Of a stretch of DNA of 25,258 nt, positions 14,698 to 22,583 are shown piece by piece. The translations under genes and the position numbers were made by a program. Origin of the DNA: a virus; IMG/VR virus record IMGVR_UViG_3300025308_000337, positions 1-25,258 of that record; one strand, given 5' to 3'. The notes below the pieces were generated by a model. It was not told the origin of the DNA, did not search any database, and saw only the letters and a program-made list of their open reading frames with translations. Position 1 is the stretch's first letter. Each line of letters opens with the position of its first letter.

Positions 14698-16974
14698 TTA
14701 CTCTTGAACATAGATTACTCTTGATCTGCAATTGGGATGAGCTGGAGGCAACTCATGAAGATTACCATTGATGTCTCTAAACTTCTCATCCATCTTAACA
14801 ACTTTTCCATTTAATCCAAGGCAAATGTCAGAGGTTCTGTTGTCAACTGTTGCAGCCCATTTCTTCTTCAACTTCAATCCAGATTTCTTTGCTGCAAGAT
14901 AATTCCCAATGTTCTCTGCTCTGTTAGATTCTGTCCTCGCGATTGTCTTTGCCCTTGTTTCAGCAAGATCAAACTGCTTCTTTATTCTCTGCCTGATTTT
15001 ATTTGGCAGTTCTCCATTCAAAACTCCAATTGTGACCTCTTTTCTTATTTTGTTCATCAATTCATCAGCCAGATCTTTAAGATTTTCTTGAACGAATTCG
15101 TAAACTTCTTTTGCCTCATTAGGGCTTGCAGCCGTGTTAATTTGTAAGTTCTTCTCAATATCTTCTATTCCTTTAGAAATAGATTTGTCCATGTATTTGT
15201 TGACTTTCACCTTGAAATCTTCCCCGTCAAAAATCCCTTTATACTTGTCGGTCACATTCTTGAACTTTGATTTGATGTTAACGTAACCGCCCTTGATCTC
15301 TGCCAGATAACTCGGAGCAAGTTCTCTTTTTAACTCTTCATTAATCTCCTTCCGAACTTCTTTTAATCTTTTTGCAACATCTTTCTCTAGAGGCACGGCA
15401 TCTTCATCTTTAGCATACCATTGATCTCTCTGCATTTCTCTATAAAGCTTAGCCATCTCTCTTTGAGTCATTACCTTGCCAAACCCTGATTTCTTCTCCA
15501 CATCTTTGTCTTTATCTTCTTTATCTTCAAATTCTTCTTTCTCTGGCTCTGTTATCTCAAGCTCTTCCAACCCCAACTCTTCAGTTCTTATTTCATTGGC
15601 TGTTTTCAATCCCATCCTTATTTGAGCTTCATACAATTGATGTTGTTTAAGATCTTCATCCAAGTCATAATCAATAAATCTAAACTCGAGCTCTGGATGA
15701 CCAAACTCCGGCATGATAAAAGTGTTAATGTGATATTGCAGCACGCTTAATAATGGTCTGACAGCTTTTCTCTTTACAACCTTGTCATCAACAACTGCGA
15801 CTGCTTTGTTCACATCTTCAGTATATCCCATCTCTGTTGGCGTGACTCCGAAACAAGACCAAACTAATTTAGTAAACCATTTTTGCTGCTCCAGCACTTC
15901 CATGTCCTTGCTTGTTAATTGAATAGGCACATGTTTAACTGGAAGATTTGTAAAAACAGATTTGAAATGTTTCTTTTTTGTGTTTCCATAATTGTCTTCG
16001 AACATATATTGAGATTGCAATTGTTCTCTCCATGCTTTTAGTTGCTCTGTGCTTGCACCCTCAATGCTCATGAATCCGGCAGGAGTGTTGTTATTCAAAT
16101 AAAAATCAAGATTATATTCTCCGCCGTAAACTAAAGTTAAGATCGTGTCATGCAAAATCTCAATAGGTGATCTTCCATAAATAGAGTCTGTTCTTGGATT
16201 TGCCATCATGTAAACTATCTCTCTTTTTCCAAACGGCACAGGCCTTGCTCCAGCTGTCCAACCATATTGAAAATAAGCTGCCTTTTCCTGATACAAGTCA
16301 TCATATAACTGATTTCTAAAGAAATGAGCATAATCTGTTCCCTTCTCAAACGATTCTAAAACTCCTTTTTCAACATCACCTGGTAAGCCGCCAGTTAACA
16401 AAGTTCTTGTTGGAGGAACCACTATGTCAACTCTGTCTCCAATGTAACCGTAAATGTCAGGGTTCTTAAGAAAGGTCCCGCCGTCTCTTGCAAATAATTG
16501 AGAAAACTCTCCTTTTTGATTGAATATTTTAACTCCAACACCAGCGTCAACTTCGCAAATATCCCTCACCCATGATCTTACCAAATGTTCAAATGATTCC
16601 CCGTTCTTGTTAGGATGCCTGAAAAAGTTTTTGATTTGCATCTTCACTTCTTCATCTATCACATCTCCTTCTTGCGAACAATCCTCTTTCAAAAAAATAT
16701 CATATCTAACTGCCGACACTTCATCCTGAAGAGTTTTGATGACTGAAAAAACGTAAGGATTTTTAGCCAGAGTTCTCAGTTGGATAACATTGACATCTCT
16801 TGGAAAACCATAAGGTGGCTTGTATAAAAACCAAGGAATATATGCTTTGAAAATATCAGACTTAGGAGTGCCTACATTCCAACCCATCTGAGGTTCAGGT
16901 TGCTTGGCTTCTACTGCTGCGCCTGAGAAAAACGCCTTTGTTATAAGGTTCCTGAATGTTGATTTAACTGACAT
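14698..16974 (-). CDS. Portal protein fused to MuF-like head protein
   Basis: This protein has about 758 residues from ATG 16974. The open frame continues upstream to 17145, but that part overlaps the terminase and is rejected. Residues 60 to about 480 are portal-like (VNVIQLRTLAKNPYVFSVIK, a conserved entry; then YMMANPRTDSIYGRSPIEIL and NTPAGFMSIEGASTEQLKAW). A charged linker (about 490-560) joins a C-terminal MuF-type domain (about 650-758) ending with IARTESNRAEN, WAATVDNRTSDIC and PPAHPNCRSRVIYV. Portal forms the DNA gateway and MuF proteins are minor head proteins, usually encoded separately. The mRNA start predicted from promoter P7 leaves only a 17-base leader. Confidence 0.85.
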   Translation of the reverse strand: MSVKSTFRNLITKAFFSGAAVEAKQPEPQMGWNVGTPKSDIFKAYIPWFLYKPPYGFPRDVNVIQLRTLAKNPYVFSVIKTLQDEVSAVRYDIFLKEDCSQEGDVIDEEVKMQIKNFFRHPNKNGESFEHLVRSWVRDICEVDAGVGVKIFNQKGEFSQLFARDGGTFLKNPDIYGYIGDRVDIVVPPTRTLLTGGLPGDVEKGVLESFEKGTDYAHFFRNQLYDDLYQEKAAYFQYGWTAGARPVPFGKREIVYMMANPRTDSIYGRSPIEILHDTILTLVYGGEYNLDFYLNNNTPAGFMSIEGASTEQLKAWREQLQSQYMFEDNYGNTKKKHFKSVFTNLPVKHVPIQLTSKDMEVLEQQKWFTKLVWSCFGVTPTEMGYTEDVNKAVAVVDDKVVKRKAVRPLLSVLQYHINTFIMPEFGHPELEFRFIDYDLDEDLKQHQLYEAQIRMGLKTANEIRTEELGLEELEITEPEKEEFEDKEDKDKDVEKKSGFGKVMTQREMAKLYREMQRDQWYAKDEDAVPLEKDVAKRLKEVRKEINEELKRELAPSYLAEIKGGYVNIKSKFKNVTDKYKGIFDGEDFKVKVNKYMDKSISKGIEDIEKNLQINTAASPNEAKEVYEFVQENLKDLADELMNKIRKEVTIGVLNGELPNKIRQRIKKQFDLAETRAKTIARTESNRAENIGNYLAAKKSGLKLKKKWAATVDNRTSDICLGLNGKVVKMDEKFRDINGNLHELPPAHPNCRSRVIYVQE

Positions 16975-17012
16975 GAGTAGGAATGCATCATAATGGTTTT
17001 TGCTCTCAAAAC

Positions 17013-17029
17013 TATTTAAAACGTTTTTA
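17013..17029 (-). promoter_or_regulatory. Archaeal BRE/TATA promoter P7
   Basis: The minus strand reads TAAAAACGTTTTAAATA, overlapping the TAA stop (17027-17029) of the terminase gene. The codon 22 bases from its edge is an ATG (16991-16989) followed by another ATG, but these are out of frame with the portal gene, whose start is at 16974. Confidence 0.8.
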
Positions 17030-18550
17030 ATTGAAGAGCATAGCTCCAGTATTCCATCTTGTTGCAACTTCATATGCATATCCGAGAGCAATAGGAATAT
17101 CTGGATGAACTCCAATTTCAACCAACTTTTCTTCTTCTTGCGCAAAACTAATACATTCGTTCCTTAACTCATAAGATTTCTTTTTTGCTTCGTAAGACAT
17201 GCACGGAATTTCTATTTTGTTTTGCTCTAAAGCTGTGCCTAACCTTAAAACTAAATTCCTCTTGCTCACTGTAATAAAACCTTTGGAAGCTTTTGAGTTT
17301 TCTTCTCTTTCATCTCTGTTTCCTGTCCAAAATCTTTTTATTGGAAGATTTAATGAATTAACTTTGTCAATTACAGATTTAATAGAATTCTCTTCCAAAC
17401 CAATTAAATCAAACTTATACACCGAATTCAACTCCTTAATAAACTCTAGCTGATCTAAGGCTGACATTCCTTTCTTTGTTATGATATCCAAGATAATCCA
17501 ATGCCTTATGTTCTCTCTCTTAACTTCTCCTAAGATAACAAAAGCTGACCTGTCTGCTGTAATCCTATCTGAAAATGCAAAGTCAACACCAAGATAGACA
17601 GCATCAACAAAATCGGGCCGAGTTTTGTAAACATCTAATTCCGAATTTAGACATTGGTCAACCCATTCTCCTTTAATTAAAGAATTTGTGTCGTCTATCG
17701 GATCTAACATGTATTCGCATTGAAATCTTACAGAGCCGATTCTCTCTTTCGTTTGCATAAGGTCTTTCCAAGTCCATCTTTTTGGAGAAAGAATTTTCTT
17801 TTTATCCCAGTCAACTATTGCAGGCAATTTTTTGAAGAAGTAACCATTGTCTTTCAAGTGAAATAAAATGTCTGAAAACCTTAATGGGGTTCCCGTAACT
17901 TGAACCATTGCCAATTTGTTTGTTGTTGTTCCATCAACCGCCCCATCCCACTTATCCTTGATTGCCTGATCTACCAGTGTTGAATTTTCAGTAACAAGAT
18001 CGTCAGCATGTAATCTGTCTATATGGTTTCCTCTTATCGCCCTCTCCCCGATAGCTCTTAACAAAATCATATGCCCATTTTTCAAATACATAACTCTCTC
18101 ATTCCAATAAGCATTCTTTTGTGTTTTATCAACTCCTTCTGGAATAAGCCAGCGTAACTCTTTATTTTCATAGAAAAAATGTTTTATTCTCTCTGCCCAT
18201 GTGGCCTTAGCTGCGCTGTCTCCGGCAATTAACATCTGCTGTTGAATTCTTTTTTTAGTTGGATTAAAAGGATTTATCGGTTGCGTCGCGGCCATGTAGA
18301 TGGTCGTCCAAACCCCTACTAATTCTGTCTTGCTATGGCCTCTCGGCAATTGCATTAAGCAATGTCTTTTCTTCCACATGCTACTCCATAGATCTCGGTA
18401 ATAATCCTCTTCTACAAAGTCCATCTGCATATGTGGCTTCAAAAACCACTTTACAAATTTAATAAAATTCTTGTAAGTTGGATTTCTAAGCTTTCCAAGT
18501 AAGGATGCAAATTGCTCAATCTCATTGTAGCTCAGTGTTTCCGATGGCAT
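17027..18550 (-). CDS. terL: Terminase large subunit
   Basis: This 507-residue packaging motor has an N-terminal ATPase and a C-terminal RNase H-like nuclease. The Walker A-like motif is QLPRGHSKTEL at about 67-77, a variant common in tailed viruses. Walker B is DRLHADDLVTE (about 178-188). The coupling motif VTGTP is at about 218-222. Nuclease acidic residues are Asp323 (YLGVDFAFSDR), Glu386 or Glu387 (LIGLEEN) and Asp484 (HPDIPIALGYAYE). The length is normal for the family. The product cuts and pumps viral DNA into the prohead through the portal encoded next. The start overlaps the end of the upstream coiled-coil gene by 29 bases. Confidence 0.92.
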   Translation of the reverse strand: MPSETLSYNEIEQFASLLGKLRNPTYKNFIKFVKWFLKPHMQMDFVEEDYYRDLWSSMWKKRHCLMQLPRGHSKTELVGVWTTIYMAATQPINPFNPTKKRIQQQMLIAGDSAAKATWAERIKHFFYENKELRWLIPEGVDKTQKNAYWNERVMYLKNGHMILLRAIGERAIRGNHIDRLHADDLVTENSTLVDQAIKDKWDGAVDGTTTNKLAMVQVTGTPLRFSDILFHLKDNGYFFKKLPAIVDWDKKKILSPKRWTWKDLMQTKERIGSVRFQCEYMLDPIDDTNSLIKGEWVDQCLNSELDVYKTRPDFVDAVYLGVDFAFSDRITADRSAFVILGEVKRENIRHWIILDIITKKGMSALDQLEFIKELNSVYKFDLIGLEENSIKSVIDKVNSLNLPIKRFWTGNRDEREENSKASKGFITVSKRNLVLRLGTALEQNKIEIPCMSYEAKKKSYELRNECISFAQEEEKLVEIGVHPDIPIALGYAYEVATRWNTGAMLFN

Positions 18551-18995
18551 CTTTAAACATTTTAAGGTCTGCTTTTACAGTTTCAACAGCCTTCTCATGA
18601 TTCTTTACTATTTCTTCAGCTTGAAGTCTTTGCTTGTATTTTTGCAGCATTTCCATTTTCTTCTTAAAAGAATTCCTCGATATCCTTTCTTCGAATTTTT
18701 TCAAATCTCTTTCTTGCTCTTTGCTCAACTTTGGAAAACTCTTAAGCTGTTCTTGAGATGTTTTCAATCCGCCCTCAAATTTATGCAGTTGCGTTTCCAA
18801 GTCTTTTAGAGCATTCTTGATTCCCTCTTTTGTTAAGATTTGTTCAATCTTTGCCCTATGTTCTCCAAACATAATTTGATTTTTCGGATTGGTTTCATCA
18901 GGTCTGCTTAAAGGTCCTTTTTCGGTAACATGAACGTGAAGCTCTTGTTTAACCGGATCAAACGTAGCGCTTTTTTCAGTTTTTTGCTCAGACAT
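18522..18995 (-). CDS. Coiled-coil protein upstream of terminase
   Basis: This 157-residue, Lys/Glu-rich protein has coiled coils from about residue 48 to 145. The N-terminus is a short beta-like segment (FDPVKQELHVHVTEKGPL). It starts at ATG 18995 behind GGAGG with a five-base gap, one of the best ribosome sites in the window. It lies directly before the large terminase and overlaps it, so a role as a terminase partner is possible, although the HTH protein 19339..19908 is the better small-terminase candidate. Its frame is open back to a slippery A AAA AAG inside the zinc-protein gene 18908..19132, which may yield a fused form. Confidence 0.75.
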   Translation of the reverse strand: MSEQKTEKSATFDPVKQELHVHVTEKGPLSRPDETNPKNQIMFGEHRAKIEQILTKEGIKNALKDLETQLHKFEGGLKTSQEQLKSFPKLSKEQERDLKKFEERISRNSFKKKMEMLQKYKQRLQAEEIVKNHEKAVETVKADLKMFKDAIGNTELQ

Positions 18996-19132
18996 ATTTT
19001 CCTCCCTTGTAATTTTTTCTTTTTTTGCAATGCTTTAATGTGCTTGTTGCAAAACCTTCCAAGAGAGGTTTCCCAGTCTGCCACATTTCTGCATTGACCA
19101 TTCCCATACTCGCAAAACGCATTACTTCCCAT
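18908..19132 (-). CDS. Small zinc-finger-like protein
   Basis: This 74-residue product has Cys7, Cys14, Cys28 and His31 (CEYGNGQC...GRFCNKH), a spacing that can bind one zinc ion. After residue 36 it turns into a lysine run and overlaps the coiled-coil gene by 88 bases. The last 36 residues may therefore be non-native. An A AAA AAG heptamer at codons 36-38 could move ribosomes by -1 into the coiled-coil frame. The gene overlaps the zinc-ribbon gene upstream by 11 bases. Small zinc proteins beside terminase genes occur in phages (HNH-like or transcription factor-like), but no nuclease motif is visible here. Confidence 0.6.
   Translation of the reverse strand: MGSNAFCEYGNGQCRNVADWETSLGRFCNKHIKALQKKKKLQGRKICLSKKLKKALRLIRLNKSFTFMLPKKDL
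19019..19025 (-). other. Candidate -1 frameshift heptamer A AAA AAG
   Basis: The heptamer A AAA AAG is in phase with the zinc-protein gene (codons 36-38, CAA AAA AAG). Slipping back one base gives eight codons leading directly to the ATG of the coiled-coil gene at 18995. The same heptamer is the slippery site of bacterial dnaX. A GGAGG (19001-19005) lies downstream, not upstream, so the usual Shine-Dalgarno stimulator is absent. It is only a candidate. Confidence 0.45.
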
Positions 19133-19346
19133 ATTTCCTCAAATTCACTTTATTTTTGCACTCCGGACACTTGATTTCATTAGGAGCTTTTTTCAGAATG
19201 ATCTGTCCTTTTCCGCACTTACAGCACTTCATAATATAGAAATTCTTTGTTTCAAAAACTCTGTAATTGCCAGCTCTTCTTGCTGTTGAATTGCAATAAG
19301 GACAACGCTTAATTCCATATGTATTCGGCTGGACTATTTTATGCAT
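19122..19346 (-). CDS. Small zinc-ribbon protein
   Basis: This 74-residue, basic product has three CxxC-type pairs: CPYC at 15-18, CCKC at 41-44 and CPEC at 60-63. Two zinc ribbons, or one ribbon plus a knuckle, are plausible. Archaeal viruses often encode such proteins as transcription factors or nucleic-acid binders. The start ATG overlaps the stop of the HTH gene upstream, and the end overlaps the next zinc-finger gene, so these are cotranslated. The substrate is unknown. Confidence 0.7.
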   Translation of the reverse strand: MHKIVQPNTYGIKRCPYCNSTARRAGNYRVFETKNFYIMKCCKCGKGQIILKKAPNEIKCPECKNKVNLRKYGK

Positions 19347-19908
19347 TAGCCCTGCCCCCTGACAACATCCTCTCTAGTTTCTCTTGTTCTTCTTTTGTAA
19401 GCTTGTTATAGATATTTTCCCAGCTTTCAACATGACCCTGAAATTCTCCCGATTGACCTATAATCTTAATTGGGTCTGCTTCTTTTGGCTTTAATCCCCA
19501 CGCTTCAAGCTCTTCCCTTACATGCTTTCCCGCCTGGATTAATATTGCGATAGTTCTAATTTTTTCTTCATTATTTGTTGATGTAGATAAAATTCTCAGC
19601 GCCTGTTTTAATGATTGGTCTCTTTCAACTTCAAGATCTATTTTTATCTCCTCAATTTTTGATGGTTTGTAATTTCCCTTAATCCATTTGAAATCCTTGT
19701 AAATTGTTCTTTCACTCACATTATAGTGCTTAGCCCAGATTTTGATGTCATCTGTTGCGTTTCTGATGCCAATTTTCTTCACAACTCCTAGCAATTGCAT
19801 CCTTCTTTCCTTGCACTCATTTTTGACCGCGTTTTGCCCGCGATTCCCTTTAAATGGCCATTCAAAACTTTCGGATTTTGCCCGCGATTGAACCTCTTTT
19901 TCTGTCAT
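19339..19908 (-). CDS. HTH protein, candidate terminase small subunit
   Basis: This has about 189 residues from ATG 19908, supported by GGTGA four bases upstream and by the ATGA overlap with the methyltransferase stop. In-frame ATG 19944 is less likely. A helix-turn-helix at about 50-77 contains IKIWAKHYNVSERTIYKDFKWIKG. A helical core follows (LKQALRILSTSTNNEEKIRTIAIL). The C-terminus is amphipathic and charged (ESWENIYNKLTKEEQEKLERML). An N-terminal HTH, helical oligomerisation domain and position ahead of the large terminase are the layout of small terminases, so a DNA-recognition role in packaging is likely. A transcription regulator is the main alternative. Confidence 0.65.
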   Translation of the reverse strand: MTEKEVQSRAKSESFEWPFKGNRGQNAVKNECKERRMQLLGVVKKIGIRNATDDIKIWAKHYNVSERTIYKDFKWIKGNYKPSKIEEIKIDLEVERDQSLKQALRILSTSTNNEEKIRTIAILIQAGKHVREELEAWGLKPKEADPIKIIGQSGEFQGHVESWENIYNKLTKEEQEKLERMLSGGRANA

Positions 19909-20636
19909 AATTTCACCGCCTTTTTTCCTGTGAAAATCTCCCATCTTCCAATAATGATTTCAACATATTTCGGATCAAGTTCCATGATGTAACAAATTCT
20001 ATCAGTTCTTTCACAAGCCATTAATGTGCTGCCACTGCCACCAAACAAATCAAGAACTGTGTCTCCCGCGTCCGAGCTGTTCTGGATCGCAGTCATAATT
20101 AACCTAACTGGTTTTTGAGTTGGATGAACATACTTTCCTGTGGCTCTACGCCTTACAAACCAGACATCGCTTTGGTTTCTTTCTCCTCTAAATTTTTTGT
20201 TGTCAAAATAAAAATACATCATTTGTTCATAAGCTGAATGATAATCTCCTGGAAGAATTGAATAGCCATTTTTTACCCAGATAATCATTCTAGCCCTATT
20301 CTTTAAATTCTTAGAAACCCAGCTATAGATTGGCCCTACTTGCTTTGAACCGCAGCATATGTAAACAGCCCCTTCGCATATCCCCGTGTTAATCAAATTG
20401 AGCAAGTCAAGAATCTTAAAATTCACATCCCCCATAATTCCGCCCAATTCCTTAACTCTCCTTCCGCCCTTTCTTCTTTCTTCCGGCACATAATTAACTG
20501 AATAAGGTGGATCTGTAAAAATCATAGTGCTGACTTTTTTGTCTATTAGTCTCTGAACGTCAATTAAGCTTAAACTATCGCCGCACATTAATCGATGCTT
20601 GCCTAACAAAAAAATATCTCCTTTTTTAATTTCCAA
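19905..20636 (-). CDS. DNA methyltransferase, DPPY-type (N6A or N4C)
   Basis: This has about 243 residues from TTG 20636, chosen because GAGGTG lies five bases upstream. An in-frame GTG at 20642 overlaps that site. Numbered from the GTG, the order is catalytic motif IV FTDPPYSVNY (about 42-51), HPTQKPV (173-179), then motif I LDLFGGSGST (197-206), the circularly permuted beta-class arrangement. It probably transfers a methyl group from S-adenosylmethionine to adenine N6 or cytosine N4 in a short sequence. It is the last of three consecutive methyltransferases. No target-recognition region is visible beyond the core, as in small orphan phage enzymes. Confidence 0.9.
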   Translation of the reverse strand: MEIKKGDIFLLGKHRLMCGDSLSLIDVQRLIDKKVSTMIFTDPPYSVNYVPEERRKGGRRVKELGGIMGDVNFKILDLLNLINTGICEGAVYICCGSKQVGPIYSWVSKNLKNRARMIIWVKNGYSILPGDYHSAYEQMMYFYFDNKKFRGERNQSDVWFVRRRATGKYVHPTQKPVRLIMTAIQNSSDAGDTVLDLFGGSGSTLMACERTDRICYIMELDPKYVEIIIGRWEIFTGKKAVKL

Positions 20637-21255
20637 TTGCACACCTCAGTACATGCTTTCCTAACCTTGGATATACACAATTTCTCAGCACTTGCCTTTT
20701 GTTTTTTAATTTTATATTCATTAAATTTAGTCTGTGCAAGTCGATAAGTTCAGGTATTTGAGCCTCTCTTATTATTGCTTTTCTCTGTGAACCTTTAGAA
20801 GCTCGTCTATTCATTGTTCCGATCTGATGTTCAAAATCTATTTTGGATATTGTGAAATTACTCCAGAAACAATGCCTCCCTATTTTTTGTGGTTCTATTA
20901 ATGGTTGATAGTACGGCTTAACATTTTCTACCACCCACTTAACTTTGCAAAAATGTTTAAGGAATATAATTTCTTCGTACAACTTCATGTCAGGATATCT
21001 AAATATTCCCTGTCCTTTTAGGAAATGATTACACCCTGAATGGCTTTGACATGGTGGGCTACTCCAGATAAAATCAAATTCTTTAAAGTGTTCCAGTAAA
21101 TATTGATGTGCATCTCTAATTATGATAACATCCTTTGGAAATAATTTATGATACACATTTGCTATTTCTTGATTGTTCTCTACGGCTGTGACTTCTACAT
21201 TCTTCCATAACTTTCTGTTTCCTCCGATCCCTGCATAAAGATTTAAAATTTTCAA
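20626..21255 (-). CDS. C5-cytosine DNA methyltransferase, small
   Basis: This 209-residue product begins with AdoMet-binding motif I (LNLYAGIGGN, 4-13). It contains SSPPCQSHS with catalytic Cys69 and the motif VI-type sequence VVENVKPYY (108-116). This is the order of C5-cytosine methyltransferases. At 209 residues it is much shorter than normal enzymes (about 300-450), so the target-recognition domain is minimal or missing. It starts at TTG 21255, overlapping the stop of the ParB-methyltransferase gene (TTGA). It overlaps the next gene by about ten bases, so the three methyltransferases are tightly coupled. The substrate sequence cannot be told. Confidence 0.85.
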   Translation of the reverse strand: MKILNLYAGIGGNRKLWKNVEVTAVENNQEIANVYHKLFPKDVIIIRDAHQYLLEHFKEFDFIWSSPPCQSHSGCNHFLKGQGIFRYPDMKLYEEIIFLKHFCKVKWVVENVKPYYQPLIEPQKIGRHCFWSNFTISKIDFEHQIGTMNRRASKGSQRKAIIREAQIPELIDLHRLNLMNIKLKNKRQVLRNCVYPRLGKHVLRCAIGN

Positions 21256-22583
21256 ATTTTCTTATCCCCCACTTTTTTAATCACTTCAAACTTTGCAGCA
21301 GGTTTATAGAACAGATATCTTTCGATGACTAAGCTGACATAGTTTGGATCTAACTCAATGCCATAGCCCTTTCTTTTCAATTGGTCAGATGCAATTATTG
21401 AGGTTCCGCTTCCAAGAAATGGATCAAGAATTATCTCATTCTCAAAAGTGAAGAATCTAATACAGTTAAAAGGTAATTGAGTTGGAAAGGGAGCAGGATG
21501 ATTTCCGCCAAGGTTTGTTTCAGTCATCATTTCCCAGACATTTCCTGCGTACTTGTTTAGCAGGATGCTTGGAATCTGTTCTTTTTTCTCTCGCTTATCC
21601 TCTCCAAATTTGTAAGTTATCAACGTGTCATAAATTTCTGGCTTTTCTTCATTTGAATAAATTTGAATGATCTCTGTTTGAACCTTTGGAATGTAATATC
21701 TAGGAAAAGGATTTCTGTTTGTAATAGTCCCGCGAGCGCTTCCCGACGGCTTGCTCCAATAAATATTTCTAAAAAAGATAAATCCTAGTCTCTCAAGAAC
21801 CTCATCATATTTTGCAGGCATATTAATTGGTCCCCACTCTCTTCCAATGTTCACGCAAATAAATCGGCCTCTGTTCAAGAAAGTCTTAACGTTATCAAAA
21901 ATAGATTTAATCATTTCGATGTACTCTTTGTAATCTTTGTTATCCCTATATTTTCCATACTTGATATCAAGATTATAGGGCGGACTCGTAACGAGCAGAT
22001 CAACCTTATTTTCTCCAAGTAAGTTTCTTAATATTTTAGGATCAGTCGCGTCTCCGCAAATTATTCTATGCTTTCCATCCAAAATAACAATATCTCCCTC
22101 TTGTATGCTATATTTGTTTTCTAAATCAAAATCATCCTCAGTTGAAGAAGCATAAATTTGTTCTTTCTCTTTTTCTTTTAAAGCTAAGAGATAATTTATT
22201 TCTGAATTGTCAAACCCAGTTAAGTTGAGAATGTCTTCATTATCTTGTTCAATTTGCGTCAAGAGGTCAATTAATTTTTCTTCTTCGAATCTGCCGCCAA
22301 TCTTGTTCATAGCTAAGTTAAGAGCCCGCTCTCTGTTTAAGTCCAAATCTACAAGCATGCAAGGAACTTCTTTCATCCCCAATCTTTTAGCAACTTCAAG
22401 TCTTTGATGACCGCTTATTACAATATTTTCTCTTTCTGGGTTAGCATTAACGACTATTGGTTGAACCATTCCAAATTCCTTCACAGATTTCTCTAATTTT
22501 TTCAGCTCATCTTTGGTTATTTGTCTAGGATTATACTCAGAATCTTTCAAGCTGCTAATTTGAATTTGCCTTATCTTATCCAT
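21252..22583 (-). CDS. ParB-domain/DNA methyltransferase fusion
   Basis: This has about 443 residues from ATG 22583; an upstream in-frame TTG at 22598 is less likely. Residues 1 to about 100 are a ParB/sulfiredoxin-like nuclease domain (NPRQITKDELKKLEKSVKEFG, then VISGHQRLEVAKRLG). Residues 160-430 are a beta-class methyltransferase with VTSPPYNLD (198-206), HPAPFP (362-367) and DPFLGSGTS (387-395). The ParB part often provides DNA binding in such fusions, common in tailed phages. It shares the GDIVILDGKHRIICGD lead-in with 19905..20636 (GDIFLLGKHRLMCGD), so the two enzymes are related. The gene overlaps the winged-helix gene upstream by eight bases. Confidence 0.9.
   Translation of the reverse strand: MDKIRQIQISSLKDSEYNPRQITKDELKKLEKSVKEFGMVQPIVVNANPERENIVISGHQRLEVAKRLGMKEVPCMLVDLDLNRERALNLAMNKIGGRFEEEKLIDLLTQIEQDNEDILNLTGFDNSEINYLLALKEKEKEQIYASSTEDDFDLENKYSIQEGDIVILDGKHRIICGDATDPKILRNLLGENKVDLLVTSPPYNLDIKYGKYRDNKDYKEYIEMIKSIFDNVKTFLNRGRFICVNIGREWGPINMPAKYDEVLERLGFIFFRNIYWSKPSGSARGTITNRNPFPRYYIPKVQTEIIQIYSNEEKPEIYDTLITYKFGEDKREKKEQIPSILLNKYAGNVWEMMTETNLGGNHPAPFPTQLPFNCIRFFTFENEIILDPFLGSGTSIIASDQLKRKGYGIELDPNYVSLVIERYLFYKPAAKFEVIKKVGDKKI

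Noticed and set aside
16975-17145. N-terminal extension of the portal frame starting with MRKKKKSW
   Set aside because: It overlaps the terminase gene and promoter P7. ATG 16974 lies after the promoter, and portal similarity begins later.
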